This document shows, piece by piece, positions 36,712 to 46,273 of a stretch of DNA of 64,000 bases. The stretch lies in the NCBI GenBank assembly GCA_025354985.1, contig JANXLU010000042.1:1-64000 (forward strand), given 5' to 3'. The notes under the pieces were generated by a model. It saw only the letters and a program-made list of their open reading frames with translations, ran no database searches and had not been told where the DNA came from. Position 1 is the stretch's first letter; every line of letters starts with the position of its first letter. This DNA is from Chloroflexota bacterium (GTDB lineage: Bacteria; Chloroflexota; Anaerolineae; J036; Brachytrichaceae). Made by a program: the position numbers and the translations under genes.

Positions 36712-39537
36712 ATGTCAAGCGCGGAAACATTGTCCACCGTTGTGCATGATTTAGGTGAGCTACTTGGTCAGCTTATTGCGGAAATTAGTGGGCGGCGGAT
36801 GTTTGAACTGGTCGAGCAGGTGCGGCGGATGGCACGTGCGGTGCGCCAGGGCGACGAATCCGTGGCAGCTCGATTGCGCGAGATTATGCGCGGGATGAGC
36901 ACGGATGATGCCTATGAAGTGGCCATGGCTTTCACAACTTATTTTGAGCTGGTAAACCTGGCGGAAGAGGATCATCGCACGCGGTTGCTGCGCGAGCGGC
37001 GGGCGATGCATAGTGCATATAAGCCGGATCTGCCAACGCTGCGCGAAACCATCGAGGCGGCGGTTTATGAGCTCAAGCAGGAAGGCGTTGGGGCCGACGA
37101 GATGCAGGGTATTTTAGACAAGCTTAACATTGAGCTGGTCTTTACGGCGCACCCAACCGAGAGCAAACGGCGGACTGTGCTGGCCAAACTTACCCGAATC
37201 GCGGCGCAATTGCGGGCGGCAGGTCAAGGTTCGCAATCGGGCTCGACCGATTCGCCATCCCTGGTGGGCAACACGGTCGTGCGTAACGAAGTGACCGCGT
37301 TATGGCTGACAGATCGCACGCGCACCAAGCAACCGGAGGTGGCTGACGAGGCACGCACCGGACTGTTCTATTTCAACACAACGTTGTGGGATGTGCTACC
37401 GCAGTTGTATGCCGACTTGCAACACGCCTTGGCGCGCTATTACCCGGGAGTGCGGGCGCCAGACCAATGGTTGACGTTTGGTTCATGGATGGGAGGCGAC
37501 CGGGACGGCAACCCGAACGTGACCCCGGCCGTAACGGCTGAGGTGCTGCACTTGCACAGGCGCGCCGCGTTGGACCGGTTTGGCACTGCCGCGCATGACT
37601 TGGGAAGAGCCTTGAGCATCAGCCGGCAGCGGGATGTCATAAGCCAGGAAATGGAGCAGCTGCTAGCCGACAATGCCGCGCACACCAATTACGCGCGTAA
37701 CGCCATCAAGCGTTATCCAAATGAACCCTATCGGGCGGCACTTGGTGCGTTGGCCGAGCAACTGACCGAAGCGTATCAACGATCACTAGCGCGACCGCTG
37801 TATCCATTTCATCAGCAGCCGGCGCTGGCCTTGTCGCCAGTATTTGACCTGCCGCTTCCGGATGGTGAATTTCTGAAATCAAGCACGGTGGCGGCGGCGC
37901 TTGGCACGATGCAAGCCAGCCTGCGCGCCAATCGTGCACGGGTGCTTGCGGACGGGGATCTGGCCGGGCTGCACACAAGGCTGCACATGTTTGGGCTGCA
38001 TACATACACGCTTGATTTGCGTCAGCACAGTGCGCGACACGAGTCCGCGGTAGGTGAAGTATTGGATCTGGTACGGTCGGCGAGCGGTGACGCAGACGGG
38101 TCAATAAAACCATATTCCGGCTTGAGCGAGGACGAAAAGGTCACCGTGTTAAGCGCCGCATTGTCGTCTCCGGCGCAATCACTATTGGATCGGGCCGGGA
38201 CCTTGAGCCCGCCGACGCAAGACGTGCTGGAGCCACTGATGCTCGCACATGAGGCGATAAACCGCTATGGCGACGAAGTGATCGGGTATTACATCATCAG
38301 CATGACCAACAATCTCAGTGATGTGTTGGAAGTGCTGTTGATGATGAAGTGGTGCCGGGTGCCATATGCCGCGCTGCCAATTGCACCGCTTTTTGAAACA
38401 CTGGACGATCTTGATCGCGCTCCGGAGGTGCTGGGGCGGATGTTTGCGCACCCGGCCTATCGGGATGCCATTCGTGCATGGGGCGATCAACAACTCGTGA
38501 TGTTGGGTTACAGCGACAGTAACAAAGACTGTGGCTATTTGGCGGCAAACTGGGCGCTGTTTAAGGCGCAGGAAACGATTGCAAGCGCATGTGCCGCTGC
38601 CCGAATCAAGTTTGTGTTGTTTCATGGGCGCGGTGGCACTATCGCGCGCGGTGGTGGGCCGGCGGCCAAGGCTATTCTGGCGCAGCCGCGTGGACTTATC
38701 CACGGAGGCATTCGCATTACCGAACAGGGTGAGGTGCTGAGCACCCGCTATCACAACCCGGAGATTGCGCGACGTCATTTAGAACAGGTGACGTATGGCG
38801 TGCTGCATGCCATGCACAAAGCGCCGGGCGCCACGGCCGCAAGTGTGCCTGACGAATGGCGACAGGTGATGGACGATATGGCGAAAGCAAGCGTGCAAGC
38901 TTATCAGGCGCTGGTCGAAGATGGCGAATTTATTGCCTTCTGGCGTGCGGCCACTCCAATAGACGAAATCAGCTCGCTGAAGCTGGGTTCGCGGCCAAGC
39001 TTTCGGCGAACTGCCAAGTCACTGGACGATGTGCGGGCTATTCCCTGGGTATTCAGTTGGATGCAGGGGCGCTTTGTTTTGCCCGGCTGGTATGGATTGG
39101 GGACCGGTCTTGAAAGCGCGGGTGGCGGTCGCGCGGATCTCTTAAGGCAGATGTATCGCAGCTGGCCGTTTTTCCAGACTACCGTGGACAATGCGCAACA
39201 GAGCATGGCCAAGGCGGATTTATCCATAGCACGCCAGTATTTGACCCTGGTGCAGGATGTGCGGTTGCGCGACAAGTTTGCCGTGCTCATCGACGCGGAA
39301 TATGCCCGGACGCGCAAGGCGATTCTTGGCATCACTGGTCAGAATGAACTGCTGGATAACGAACGCACCTTGCAGCAATCTATTCAATTGCGGAATCCGT
39401 ATGTTGACCCGCTAAATTACATTCAGATGGAGATGATTCGGCGGTTGCGTGCCGGGGATGGCGATGTCGAAGCACTCAAGCGGGTGATTGACCTTACGAT
39501 CAATGGACTGAGCAGCGGTTTGCGGAATACGGGTTAG
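36712..39537 (+). CDS. ppc: phosphoenolpyruvate carboxylase
   Basis: The enzyme carboxylates PEP to oxaloacetate, replenishing the TCA cycle. At 941 residues it is a full-length bacterial type. The catalytic histidine lies in FTAHPTESKRRTVL near residue 145. Other signatures are WMGGDRDGNPNVT, MLGYSDSNKDCGYLAANW near 600 (cysteine where glycine or alanine is common), FHGRGGTIARGGGP near 643, and the C-terminal GLRNTG. It follows purA by 10 nt. The aspartate family genes nearby (thrC, thrB) use oxaloacetate-derived carbon. Confidence 0.96.
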   Translation: MSSAETLSTVVHDLGELLGQLIAEISGRRMFELVEQVRRMARAVRQGDESVAARLREIMRGMSTDDAYEVAMAFTTYFELVNLAEEDHRTRLLRERRAMHSAYKPDLPTLRETIEAAVYELKQEGVGADEMQGILDKLNIELVFTAHPTESKRRTVLAKLTRIAAQLRAAGQGSQSGSTDSPSLVGNTVVRNEVTALWLTDRTRTKQPEVADEARTGLFYFNTTLWDVLPQLYADLQHALARYYPGVRAPDQWLTFGSWMGGDRDGNPNVTPAVTAEVLHLHRRAALDRFGTAAHDLGRALSISRQRDVISQEMEQLLADNAAHTNYARNAIKRYPNEPYRAALGALAEQLTEAYQRSLARPLYPFHQQPALALSPVFDLPLPDGEFLKSSTVAAALGTMQASLRANRARVLADGDLAGLHTRLHMFGLHTYTLDLRQHSARHESAVGEVLDLVRSASGDADGSIKPYSGLSEDEKVTVLSAALSSPAQSLLDRAGTLSPPTQDVLEPLMLAHEAINRYGDEVIGYYIISMTNNLSDVLEVLLMMKWCRVPYAALPIAPLFETLDDLDRAPEVLGRMFAHPAYRDAIRAWGDQQLVMLGYSDSNKDCGYLAANWALFKAQETIASACAAARIKFVLFHGRGGTIARGGGPAAKAILAQPRGLIHGGIRITEQGEVLSTRYHNPEIARRHLEQVTYGVLHAMHKAPGATAASVPDEWRQVMDDMAKASVQAYQALVEDGEFIAFWRAATPIDEISSLKLGSRPSFRRTAKSLDDVRAIPWVFSWMQGRFVLPGWYGLGTGLESAGGGRADLLRQMYRSWPFFQTTVDNAQQSMAKADLSIARQYLTLVQDVRLRDKFAVLIDAEYARTRKAILGITGQNELLDNERTLQQSIQLRNPYVDPLNYIQMEMIRRLRAGDGDVEALKRVIDLTINGLSSGLRNTG

Positions 39538-39583
39538 GCGCTGTAGGTCGGGTCGTCTTTTGCCAGCGGTCGCTTGCAGATGA

Positions 39584-40831
39584 CTATAGCAGCAGCGCAT
39601 CCGTGTCGTCAAATTTCATCTCGCCGGGTTCGCCCAGCGGTTCCAGCCCGGGGGTGGATCTGGCAATTTTGAACAAAGCTTCCGACACCCAGAGTGTCGA
39701 CATGTCGAGCGTGCTCTTCATAATAAGTAGGCGAGCTGATCCCGGCGAGAACATCGATAGCGCGGCCTCGATGACCGCCCGGTCACTGGGAAGTGTGATG
39801 GGAATTTTTCCACCGGCGTAGTTGTGCGAGGTCAGGCAGTTCGCGTGGGTTGCCGTGAAGTCGATCTTGTCGCGCAATCGGCGGCTGATCAAATCAGCAT
39901 GACCGACTCCTATCGCATTGCCGTGGCTGTTTGCGGTCAGATCCAGCGCCGCCAGGCAGTCGATCTTTGGCTTGATCTCACCACCCACGCGACGCCACAT
40001 CCCCACGACATTTAGATCCATCCCGGTGCCGCTGATGTCCTTACCAATCTCGCGCAGAATCAAGGCGTGAATGGGTTCAAATACTGCGGGGATTTTGGGT
40101 AACAACGTACGTGCATATTCCAACAGCCGGGGCTCGCGTGATTCGATTTGTTCACCGGGAATGACTTCGATCCGCGCGGGTGCATGATGACCGTTTTCAA
40201 CAATGCCAACACCCGCCAATATTGGCAGCCTGGAGAGAATAACGCGGGCCGCGGCGGGCATGGCGGTGGCGACATCGTGGTTGTGAATGGTGGCCGCGCC
40301 ACGCGGCTTGCCGAATCCAACTGCGAGCATTTTCATGAGTCCGCTTTCCCAGCGGGCTTTAAATGAGGTATGTTCCTTTATGCGGTTGATCACGATGATG
40401 CCGTCGGCAGCGGCCGCATTGGCATCAAAAAGGACGGGCATGCCGGTGTCGGTGGCGCCGACCTCAATCACATCCATGCTACTGAGGATGGGTACACCGG
40501 TTTGATGCTCGCCCAGACCGTAGCCTTCGAGTACTTCGGTTTGGCCGGCGGCGGTAGACGCACCGTGGCTGCCCATGGCTGGCACAAGAAATGGCCGGGC
40601 GCCCAGCGCCAAAAGCTCGGCAAGCACCGCCCTGACGACGTCGCCGATACAGGCGATGCCACGGCTGCCAACACCCACTGCAATACGCATGCCCGGATTG
40701 ACGCGGTCATGCAGCCATGGCTGGCGCATGCCAACCTGAATGGTGTTTGCAAGATCGTCAAGGTGATCTTCTGCAACAATGAGGCGAACCGGGGCGATGG
40801 TTGGAAGCATGCTTGGTTTGGTATTGGTCAC
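39584..40831 (-). CDS. LarA-like / DUF2088 protein (lactate racemase superfamily)
   Basis: This 415-residue protein is related to the nickel-pincer-dependent lactate racemase LarA. Family-like segments are VGVGSRGIACIGDVV near residue 52, VPAMGSHGAST near 83, IKEHTSFKARWESGLMKML near 150 and LTSHNYAGGKIPITLP near 340. No larB, larC or larE gene for cofactor synthesis is in the window, so whether it holds the nickel pincer is open. Many such homologues act on other 2-hydroxyacids. The GTG start overlaps the stop of the SARP-type regulator upstream (GTGA), so the two are translationally coupled. Confidence 0.75.
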   Translation of the reverse strand: MTNTKPSMLPTIAPVRLIVAEDHLDDLANTIQVGMRQPWLHDRVNPGMRIAVGVGSRGIACIGDVVRAVLAELLALGARPFLVPAMGSHGASTAAGQTEVLEGYGLGEHQTGVPILSSMDVIEVGATDTGMPVLFDANAAAADGIIVINRIKEHTSFKARWESGLMKMLAVGFGKPRGAATIHNHDVATAMPAAARVILSRLPILAGVGIVENGHHAPARIEVIPGEQIESREPRLLEYARTLLPKIPAVFEPIHALILREIGKDISGTGMDLNVVGMWRRVGGEIKPKIDCLAALDLTANSHGNAIGVGHADLISRRLRDKIDFTATHANCLTSHNYAGGKIPITLPSDRAVIEAALSMFSPGSARLLIMKSTLDMSTLWVSEALFKIARSTPGLEPLGEPGEMKFDDTDALLL

Positions 40832-43800
40832 TTGCTCGTCAAAATGGCGTGGCAGATAGGGAGATTGAGAAAGCGGTTGCGCGTGCTTGAATCCGATATG
40901 TGATCTGCACGCCGCTCAACGTCGCGGATTGCCAGGTTTTGGTATCTGGGCAGGCGCGCATCCGTTGACTTGCGCAGCACGCGAACACAGGTGTGAAGCA
41001 CTTGGAGCGGGTCGTTGGCTCCGTAAATTGGATGGTTCTTTAGATGCTTTAGTGCAGGTTCAATATGGCTGAGGGCGGAGGCAGCATCACCTTCTGCAAG
41101 CGCTAATTCCGCCAAGCCTGCATATGAATCCAGCGCAGCGGCCGTTTGCTTGACGGCAATGAAGGCTTCGCGGGAGGTTATGTAACCAACAGAGGCGGCT
41201 TCCAGATCTCCCAGGCCGGCCTGAGCCTGTGCCACCCAGAGGCTGCACAAGGCCTGGAGCACGGGCTCTGCCAGCAGACCGGCTGTATCCCGGGCCTGGT
41301 TCGCATGGAGTAGGGCGAGATGCGGATCGCCCGAGCGCAGGGCGAGTTGGACAAGGACGAATAACGCCTCTGTTTCCGCCCGGCGCAGACCAATTTCGTG
41401 AGTTTGTTCGCGAAGCAAACGAATCGCATGGTGCGCCGCAGTCTCATCTCCAAGATCAGCGGCCAGGCGGGCCTGAAATATCAAGGCATACGTAGCGTAG
41501 AACCGATCTCCGGTGGACACGAGCTGCGAGCCTGCACGTTCGAGCAAACGATGGGCTTCGTCGTATGAACCCTGGAGGCGGGCAATTTCTCCAAGATAGA
41601 GCCATGCGAGTGACTCAGTCAGCCGGCTTTGCACGATATTGGTGAGCGCGAGCGTTTGTTGATAATAGCGACTGGCGGGTTCATAGTCTCGTTGATCCAG
41701 GTGAATGGTTGCGAGGTTCGCCAGGCAGAGGGCCTCGCCTCGCAAAAAACCATATTGTTGGCATAGTCGTAAACCGTGTTCGATGGAAGTGCGGGCTGCC
41801 GGGTAAAGACCTTCATAAGCATCGATTGATGCCAACCAATACATACTCTCCCATTCGACCTGGCGCATCATGGGATTTTCAGGTTGACAGGTGAGGGAGA
41901 CTTTGGCCGCCTGGTTGGATTGGGTTACGTGGGCACGGGCCTGATCAGAGTGATCAAGACGATGCAAACACTGACCCAGGCGCAATTCACCGTGAGCGCG
42001 CGCTTCCACGCAGTTTACATTGGAGCCGATGGAACCCGCTTCGCGTGCCGCGGCAATACCCTCTTCATAGCGGCTGAGCGTTGCGAGAAAGTGCGCAAGC
42101 ATGGCAAGGACCTGAGCACGGAAGGGTGCGGCAGCCGGAGATGTGAGCCGTTCGGTGCTAAAGCCAAATGCGGTTGCGCCATCGGCAAACCTACCGCTGG
42201 CCAAATAGTACTGGTAGGTCGCAAACAAGGCCGGTAGCAATAGGTCAAACCGATCACGCTTGCTGCACCAACGCCAGGCTTTTTGGATATTCGATAGCTC
42301 CGTATCGATTGCAAATACGGCCTGGCTCATCTGTGAGCCTTGCAACTGACTTTCTTGTGAGGCCAGGAGTTTGAGGTAGTAAATGGCGTGACGTAGCTTT
42401 ACATGGTGCCGGAGTTCGGGCACGTCCGCCAGCACATCGGAGGCGAATTCACGGAGAAGACCATGCATTTCGTAGCGCGCGACCTGTGCGCCTCGACCGT
42501 CCTGCAACGTGAGCAAAGACTTTTGCGACAGTTGGGCCAGCATGCTCAGGTTCACTTCAGCCACGTTTACGGCGGCATCACGGGTGAACCCTTCGCGAAA
42601 AACGCTGAGACGGGCAAATGCGTCACGCTCCGTGGCATTTAGCAATTGCCATGACCAGTCAAACGCCGCGCGCAAACTGCGCTGGCGTTCGGGCATGTCG
42701 GGCTGATCGCTCACTAAAAATCCCGCACTTTGCTCAAGTTCGAGCGCGATCTCCGGCAGGGACATACTTGCGCACCAGCCCGCGGCCAGCTCAAGAGCCA
42801 GCGGCATTCCCCGGGTTAACACGCATATTTGGGCAAGAGCGGGTTGTGCGTCAGATGAAAGGGTAAAGCGGGGATTAACGCGCAATGCAGTTTGAAGAAA
42901 GAGTGCCGCGGCTTCAGGTATAAAGGTCGCATCCGACGAGCTCGGTCGGCTATATGGCAAACCATTGACGGAGGCTACATGCTCGGAGGCAAGCCGCAGC
43001 CGCTCTCGCGAGGTGGCCAACACGTGCAAGCCGCTTGAAGCGGCGAGGAGTGCTGCTATGACATGCGCGCATCCGGTCAAATGTTCCAGATTGTCCAGCA
43101 CCAGCAGAATGTGCTTGCCCGCGAGCGCTGCCGGAAGCTGACCTTCACTATTTTCACCCACCGGCAATCCCAATGTGCGCAAGATGGTTGGCACCAGGGC
43201 AGCCGTGGATGCAATCCCGGACAGCGCCACATAGTGAACACCGTCAACGAAAAAAGCCGAAAGTTGATGGGCCACTTCAAGCGCTAGACGCGTTTTACCG
43301 ATACCGCCCGGTCCAACCAAGGTTACCAATGGCGCGCGCTTTAGCAGGTCTGACACATGGGCCAGCTCATCCTTGCGACCAACAAAACGTGTTGGGCTGA
43401 GCGGCAGGTTGCGAGTGGTCGGGTTTGTTTGGGGCGTTGGATCAGTTAGTTTTCCTTCGCGTATTCGGGTGGCCAGGCTGATGGTCGCAGACTCGGGCTC
43501 AACGCCCAGTTCTTGTACAAGTATGTTTTGACAGTTTTCAAATTGCGCGAGAGCGCCGTTGCGATCACCGAGTAGGGCGAGTGCACGCATCAGGAGCCGA
43601 TGCGCACGTTCGTCCAGTGGATCCGACGCGATGTGGCGGCGAGCGACTTGCTCAGCGCCTTTGTAGTCGGATTTTGACTCGCACTCCCTACCACTTTGAT
43701 CAAGCGCAGTCACCATGTTGCGGTGCAATGATTCCCGGCGCAACGTAAGCCACTCTTCAAATGGCTGGGCATCGCGCAATTCAAAACCATGCAGAAAATC

Positions 43801-44232
43801 GCCGTGATACAGGTTTAGGGCCGAGCTCAGATCCGATCCAGTTCGGGCACGGGTTTGTGCGTGCAGGATCGCTTCGAATGCCACCGCGTCTATCCAAACA
43901 CTGCGGGTCGCATGCCAGCGCACATCGGTGCGCGTGGCTTCTATGGGCGAAGGCGTTAGTTGAAGCGCGGTGCCCACGCGCGACAGCGCGACGCGCAAAT
44001 TGTTGCGCGCGGTGTCTTCCGGGCTGTCCGGCCAGAGTAAATTGGCGAGCAGTTCCCGACTGTGGGATCGGTCAGATTCGAGCGCAAGGTATGCGAGCAG
44101 TGCAAGTTCCTTGCGGGTGCGAAACCGAACATCCCGTCCCCCGGCATCTTCGACGCGCGGACTACCCAACAAAAAAAGCCGGGTTTGAGGTTGGTCAGAC
44201 GTGGTTTCGCCGGGAGCGTTTATGGAACTCAT
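40828..44232 (-). CDS. SARP/BTAD transcriptional regulator with NB-ARC-like ATPase and TPR domains
   Basis: From ATG 44232 (MSSINAPG) the protein has 1134 residues; the track start at 44631 adds 133 low-complexity residues from antisense of the divergent gene. Order: an OmpR-like winged helix (RLFLLGSPRVEDAGG), the bacterial transcriptional activation domain to about residue 260, an NTPase domain with Walker A GPGGIGKTRLA near 305 and LLVLDNLEHL (Walker B), a winged-helix linker, then about 450 residues of TPR-like repeats. Such AfsR/LuxR-MalT-like proteins integrate a ligand signal with ATP binding. It is coupled to the LarA-like gene, its likely target or sensor partner. Confidence 0.85.
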   Translation of the reverse strand: MSSINAPGETTSDQPQTRLFLLGSPRVEDAGGRDVRFRTRKELALLAYLALESDRSHSRELLANLLWPDSPEDTARNNLRVALSRVGTALQLTPSPIEATRTDVRWHATRSVWIDAVAFEAILHAQTRARTGSDLSSALNLYHGDFLHGFELRDAQPFEEWLTLRRESLHRNMVTALDQSGRECESKSDYKGAEQVARRHIASDPLDERAHRLLMRALALLGDRNGALAQFENCQNILVQELGVEPESATISLATRIREGKLTDPTPQTNPTTRNLPLSPTRFVGRKDELAHVSDLLKRAPLVTLVGPGGIGKTRLALEVAHQLSAFFVDGVHYVALSGIASTAALVPTILRTLGLPVGENSEGQLPAALAGKHILLVLDNLEHLTGCAHVIAALLAASSGLHVLATSRERLRLASEHVASVNGLPYSRPSSSDATFIPEAAALFLQTALRVNPRFTLSSDAQPALAQICVLTRGMPLALELAAGWCASMSLPEIALELEQSAGFLVSDQPDMPERQRSLRAAFDWSWQLLNATERDAFARLSVFREGFTRDAAVNVAEVNLSMLAQLSQKSLLTLQDGRGAQVARYEMHGLLREFASDVLADVPELRHHVKLRHAIYYLKLLASQESQLQGSQMSQAVFAIDTELSNIQKAWRWCSKRDRFDLLLPALFATYQYYLASGRFADGATAFGFSTERLTSPAAAPFRAQVLAMLAHFLATLSRYEEGIAAAREAGSIGSNVNCVEARAHGELRLGQCLHRLDHSDQARAHVTQSNQAAKVSLTCQPENPMMRQVEWESMYWLASIDAYEGLYPAARTSIEHGLRLCQQYGFLRGEALCLANLATIHLDQRDYEPASRYYQQTLALTNIVQSRLTESLAWLYLGEIARLQGSYDEAHRLLERAGSQLVSTGDRFYATYALIFQARLAADLGDETAAHHAIRLLREQTHEIGLRRAETEALFVLVQLALRSGDPHLALLHANQARDTAGLLAEPVLQALCSLWVAQAQAGLGDLEAASVGYITSREAFIAVKQTAAALDSYAGLAELALAEGDAASALSHIEPALKHLKNHPIYGANDPLQVLHTCVRVLRKSTDARLPRYQNLAIRDVERRADHISDSSTRNRFLNLPICHAILTSK

Positions 44233-44269
44233 ATGGACAGCGTGCGTGTAAGAGTGTAGCATTGCAACC

Positions 44270-45811
44270 GTGTCCAGGACTCGCGGAGTGTTGTATGACG
44301 CGCTGATGTTTTTGATGGCGGTGTGTTTTGCCGCGGCATTGGAAGAGGTGACCGCGCTGTTTGCGCCAGATCTTGCGGGTGGACTGGTTGCGGCGTTGTG
44401 CGTGGTTGCAGCAATGGATGGGTTGAGACTGTGCCAAGCCAAGGCCGGAAAGCCGACCATGAGCGGCGCGTCAATTGGCCGGCATGTCATCGACATTATT
44501 GCAGTCGTCATGGTGGTGCGCGCGTTTTCGGCACTTGTTGATCCGCGAAGTGTTGGCGTGATGCGGGGCGTTGCCGACTTGTTGCCGGGATTTCTGGTAC
44601 CAAGATTTTTTGTGTGGATGCTGATCGCCACTGCTGCACACAGTTTTGGCTACGTAGCTGGTGGGGCCTTGCGCGCGCTTACAGATGCCCTGCAGCTTCT
44701 GCATGGATCAGCCGCAGATGACTCAGCCGCGCGACAAAGCGCTGACTTGGCCGGCAAACGGGAGGGCGTCGCCAGTGTGCTGGCGGCATTTGGATTTGGG
44801 ATGGTGCTTGTGATGGGTGGCGCGGCCACCTATCATCGGCTGGTCAATGGGCAGCCAAGCGTGGCCAGGTTTGGTTGGTTGTTGCTCTACCTTGTGATTT
44901 GTGTCGTTACCCTGGCGGGAACGCAGCTTGAATCCGCGCAAGCAAGCTGGGTGCAGGAGCGCATGCAGGTTCAGCCAAAGCTTGCCGCGCGCTGGATGGG
45001 TACTGTAGTTCTGGTCACCGTTGGGGCGGGTTTGCTCGCCAGTATTATTTCACTTGCGGGCACCGAGTCCGCGCTCAGGCAAATTGCCGGCGGGCTGGGT
45101 GCGGTGCTTGGGGCATTGGTGTATGTCGAGGCTGTCCTAATCAATTTCGCATTGATCGCAATTGGCTTGCTGATGCAGCTATTTTGTCTAATTTCTCCGT
45201 GCACAGCGTCGAACCAGTCACGCGGAGACGCCCCCCAGCAGGCGCCAACATCGGAATCGGGATCATCACTTTGGAGTTTTTTGGCTTATCCGTTGATAGC
45301 GGTCGTCGTGAGCGCGCTGATTTTTGTAATCTGGAAGGCAGCCAGGGATCGCAACGTGCGCTCGGGAATGCGCTTAAGCATCGCTCATCTACTTTTTATT
45401 GCGTTGGAACAGGTGCGTGCGTTCTGGCTGTGGCTGCGGAGCAAGGCTTGGTCGGAACTAAAGGCCGTTCTGCAGACCGCCGTGGCCCACTATCGGGCCC
45501 GTCGTATGGTCGAGCCACCTGCCGTTGCCTGGTCACGACCCGGCAGCGCGCGCGAACGCGTGTTGATGTATTACCGGGCCGCACTGGCGCGCAATGCCAA
45601 AAAGGGATTGGCCCGCGCCCCATCACAGACCCCAGCCGAGTATGCATCGCTCGTGGCTTCGGTTGTACCGGAATATGCCGGCGCGATGGCCGAAGTAACG
45701 GATTTGGCAAGCGCAGCCCGTTATGGGCGAGCCGACCCGGATGAATCTCAGACAAACCTGGCGCGACGATTGGTGGCCAGGTTGCGTGCGTTACGACCAC
45801 CGCCATCATGA
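44270..45811 (+). CDS. multi-pass membrane protein with C-terminal DUF4129 domain
   Basis: This 513-residue protein has about seven predicted TM segments in residues 1-300, a linker, another TM helix near 345, and a cytoplasmic C-terminus. The last 100 residues (RERVLMYYRAALARNAKKGLARAPSQTPAEYASLV, ending AARYG) match DUF4129, usually found with a transglutaminase-like domain and a MoxR ATPase. Neither partner is in the window, which is unusual. It starts with GTG 44270, divergent from the giant regulator with only 37 nt between. The function is unknown. Confidence 0.75.
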   Translation: MSRTRGVLYDALMFLMAVCFAAALEEVTALFAPDLAGGLVAALCVVAAMDGLRLCQAKAGKPTMSGASIGRHVIDIIAVVMVVRAFSALVDPRSVGVMRGVADLLPGFLVPRFFVWMLIATAAHSFGYVAGGALRALTDALQLLHGSAADDSAARQSADLAGKREGVASVLAAFGFGMVLVMGGAATYHRLVNGQPSVARFGWLLLYLVICVVTLAGTQLESAQASWVQERMQVQPKLAARWMGTVVLVTVGAGLLASIISLAGTESALRQIAGGLGAVLGALVYVEAVLINFALIAIGLLMQLFCLISPCTASNQSRGDAPQQAPTSESGSSLWSFLAYPLIAVVVSALIFVIWKAARDRNVRSGMRLSIAHLLFIALEQVRAFWLWLRSKAWSELKAVLQTAVAHYRARRMVEPPAVAWSRPGSARERVLMYYRAALARNAKKGLARAPSQTPAEYASLVASVVPEYAGAMAEVTDLASAARYGRADPDESQTNLARRLVARLRALRPPPS

Positions 45812-45820
45812 GTGGCAGGC

Positions 45821-46255
45821 CTATTTCGGCCAACGAACGGTTACGGTGCGATAGACGATCATCATGCGATCAGTTGGGGTTTCACACAGCGTGACACTGG
45901 TACTTTGTTCAATGAAATAGGTCGTGGTGAACGTTCGGGCCATCAAGTTACAGTTGCTATTTGCATAGCGTTCCGGCCCCAATGAAAACTGTTGCGAATA
46001 ATAGTTATATACGCGTGGAAATTCGTCATCGGTTCTAAAAACAGCGGACCTCTGAATGGCCGGTAGTGGCAGCCACTCCATCTTTGCATCTTCGCTGATT
46101 TGCCGACCACCCGGGTAATCAATTGATTGGAAGTATGGAGCGCTTACCCAGGCAAAAATAGTCACAAACGAGCATAGGAGGGCGCTGGCAAGCCCCAGCA
46201 CACCTGCAATTGCGATGCGCAATCGGACTTTCCCGGGTGCTTGATTTTGGTTCAC
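45821..46255 (-). CDS. membrane-anchored hypothetical protein
   Basis: From GTG 46255 the protein has about 144 residues: a short basic N-terminus (APGKVRLR), one TM helix (IAIAGVLGLASALLCSFVTIFAWV) and an extracytoplasmic domain of about 105 residues with two cysteines (SNCNLMARTF and VTLCETP) that could form a disulfide. I recognise no family. The track start at 46312 lies inside the divergent alcohol dehydrogenase gene and looks spurious. It converges on the DUF4129 gene with 9 nt between stops. Confidence 0.5.
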   Translation of the reverse strand: MNQNQAPGKVRLRIAIAGVLGLASALLCSFVTIFAWVSAPYFQSIDYPGGRQISEDAKMEWLPLPAIQRSAVFRTDDEFPRVYNYYSQQFSLGPERYANSNCNLMARTFTTTYFIEQSTSVTLCETPTDRMMIVYRTVTVRWPK

Positions 46256-46260
46256 CAAGA

Positions 46261-46266
46261 TACAAT
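46261..46266 (+). promoter_or_regulatory. -10-like hexamer TACAAT at leaderless spacing, start of the ADH-MttB operon
   Basis: TACAAT lies at -13 to -8 relative to the ATG at 46274, with no Shine-Dalgarno between. TTGATT occurs upstream but only 14 nt away, which is short for a -35 element. Confidence 0.45.
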
Positions 46267-46273
46267 CGCCAAG

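Noticed and set aside
40370-40903. 177-aa plus-strand ORF antisense to the LarA-like gene, with similar long antisense ORFs elsewhere (for example 60388-60963 and 22757-23449)
   Set aside because: These are shadows of GC-rich coding genes; they lack start signals and family similarity.
44233-44631. 133-residue N-terminal extension of the SARP-type regulator
   Set aside because: It is Thr/Ala-rich antisense of the DUF4129 gene; the winged-helix domain begins shortly after ATG 44232.
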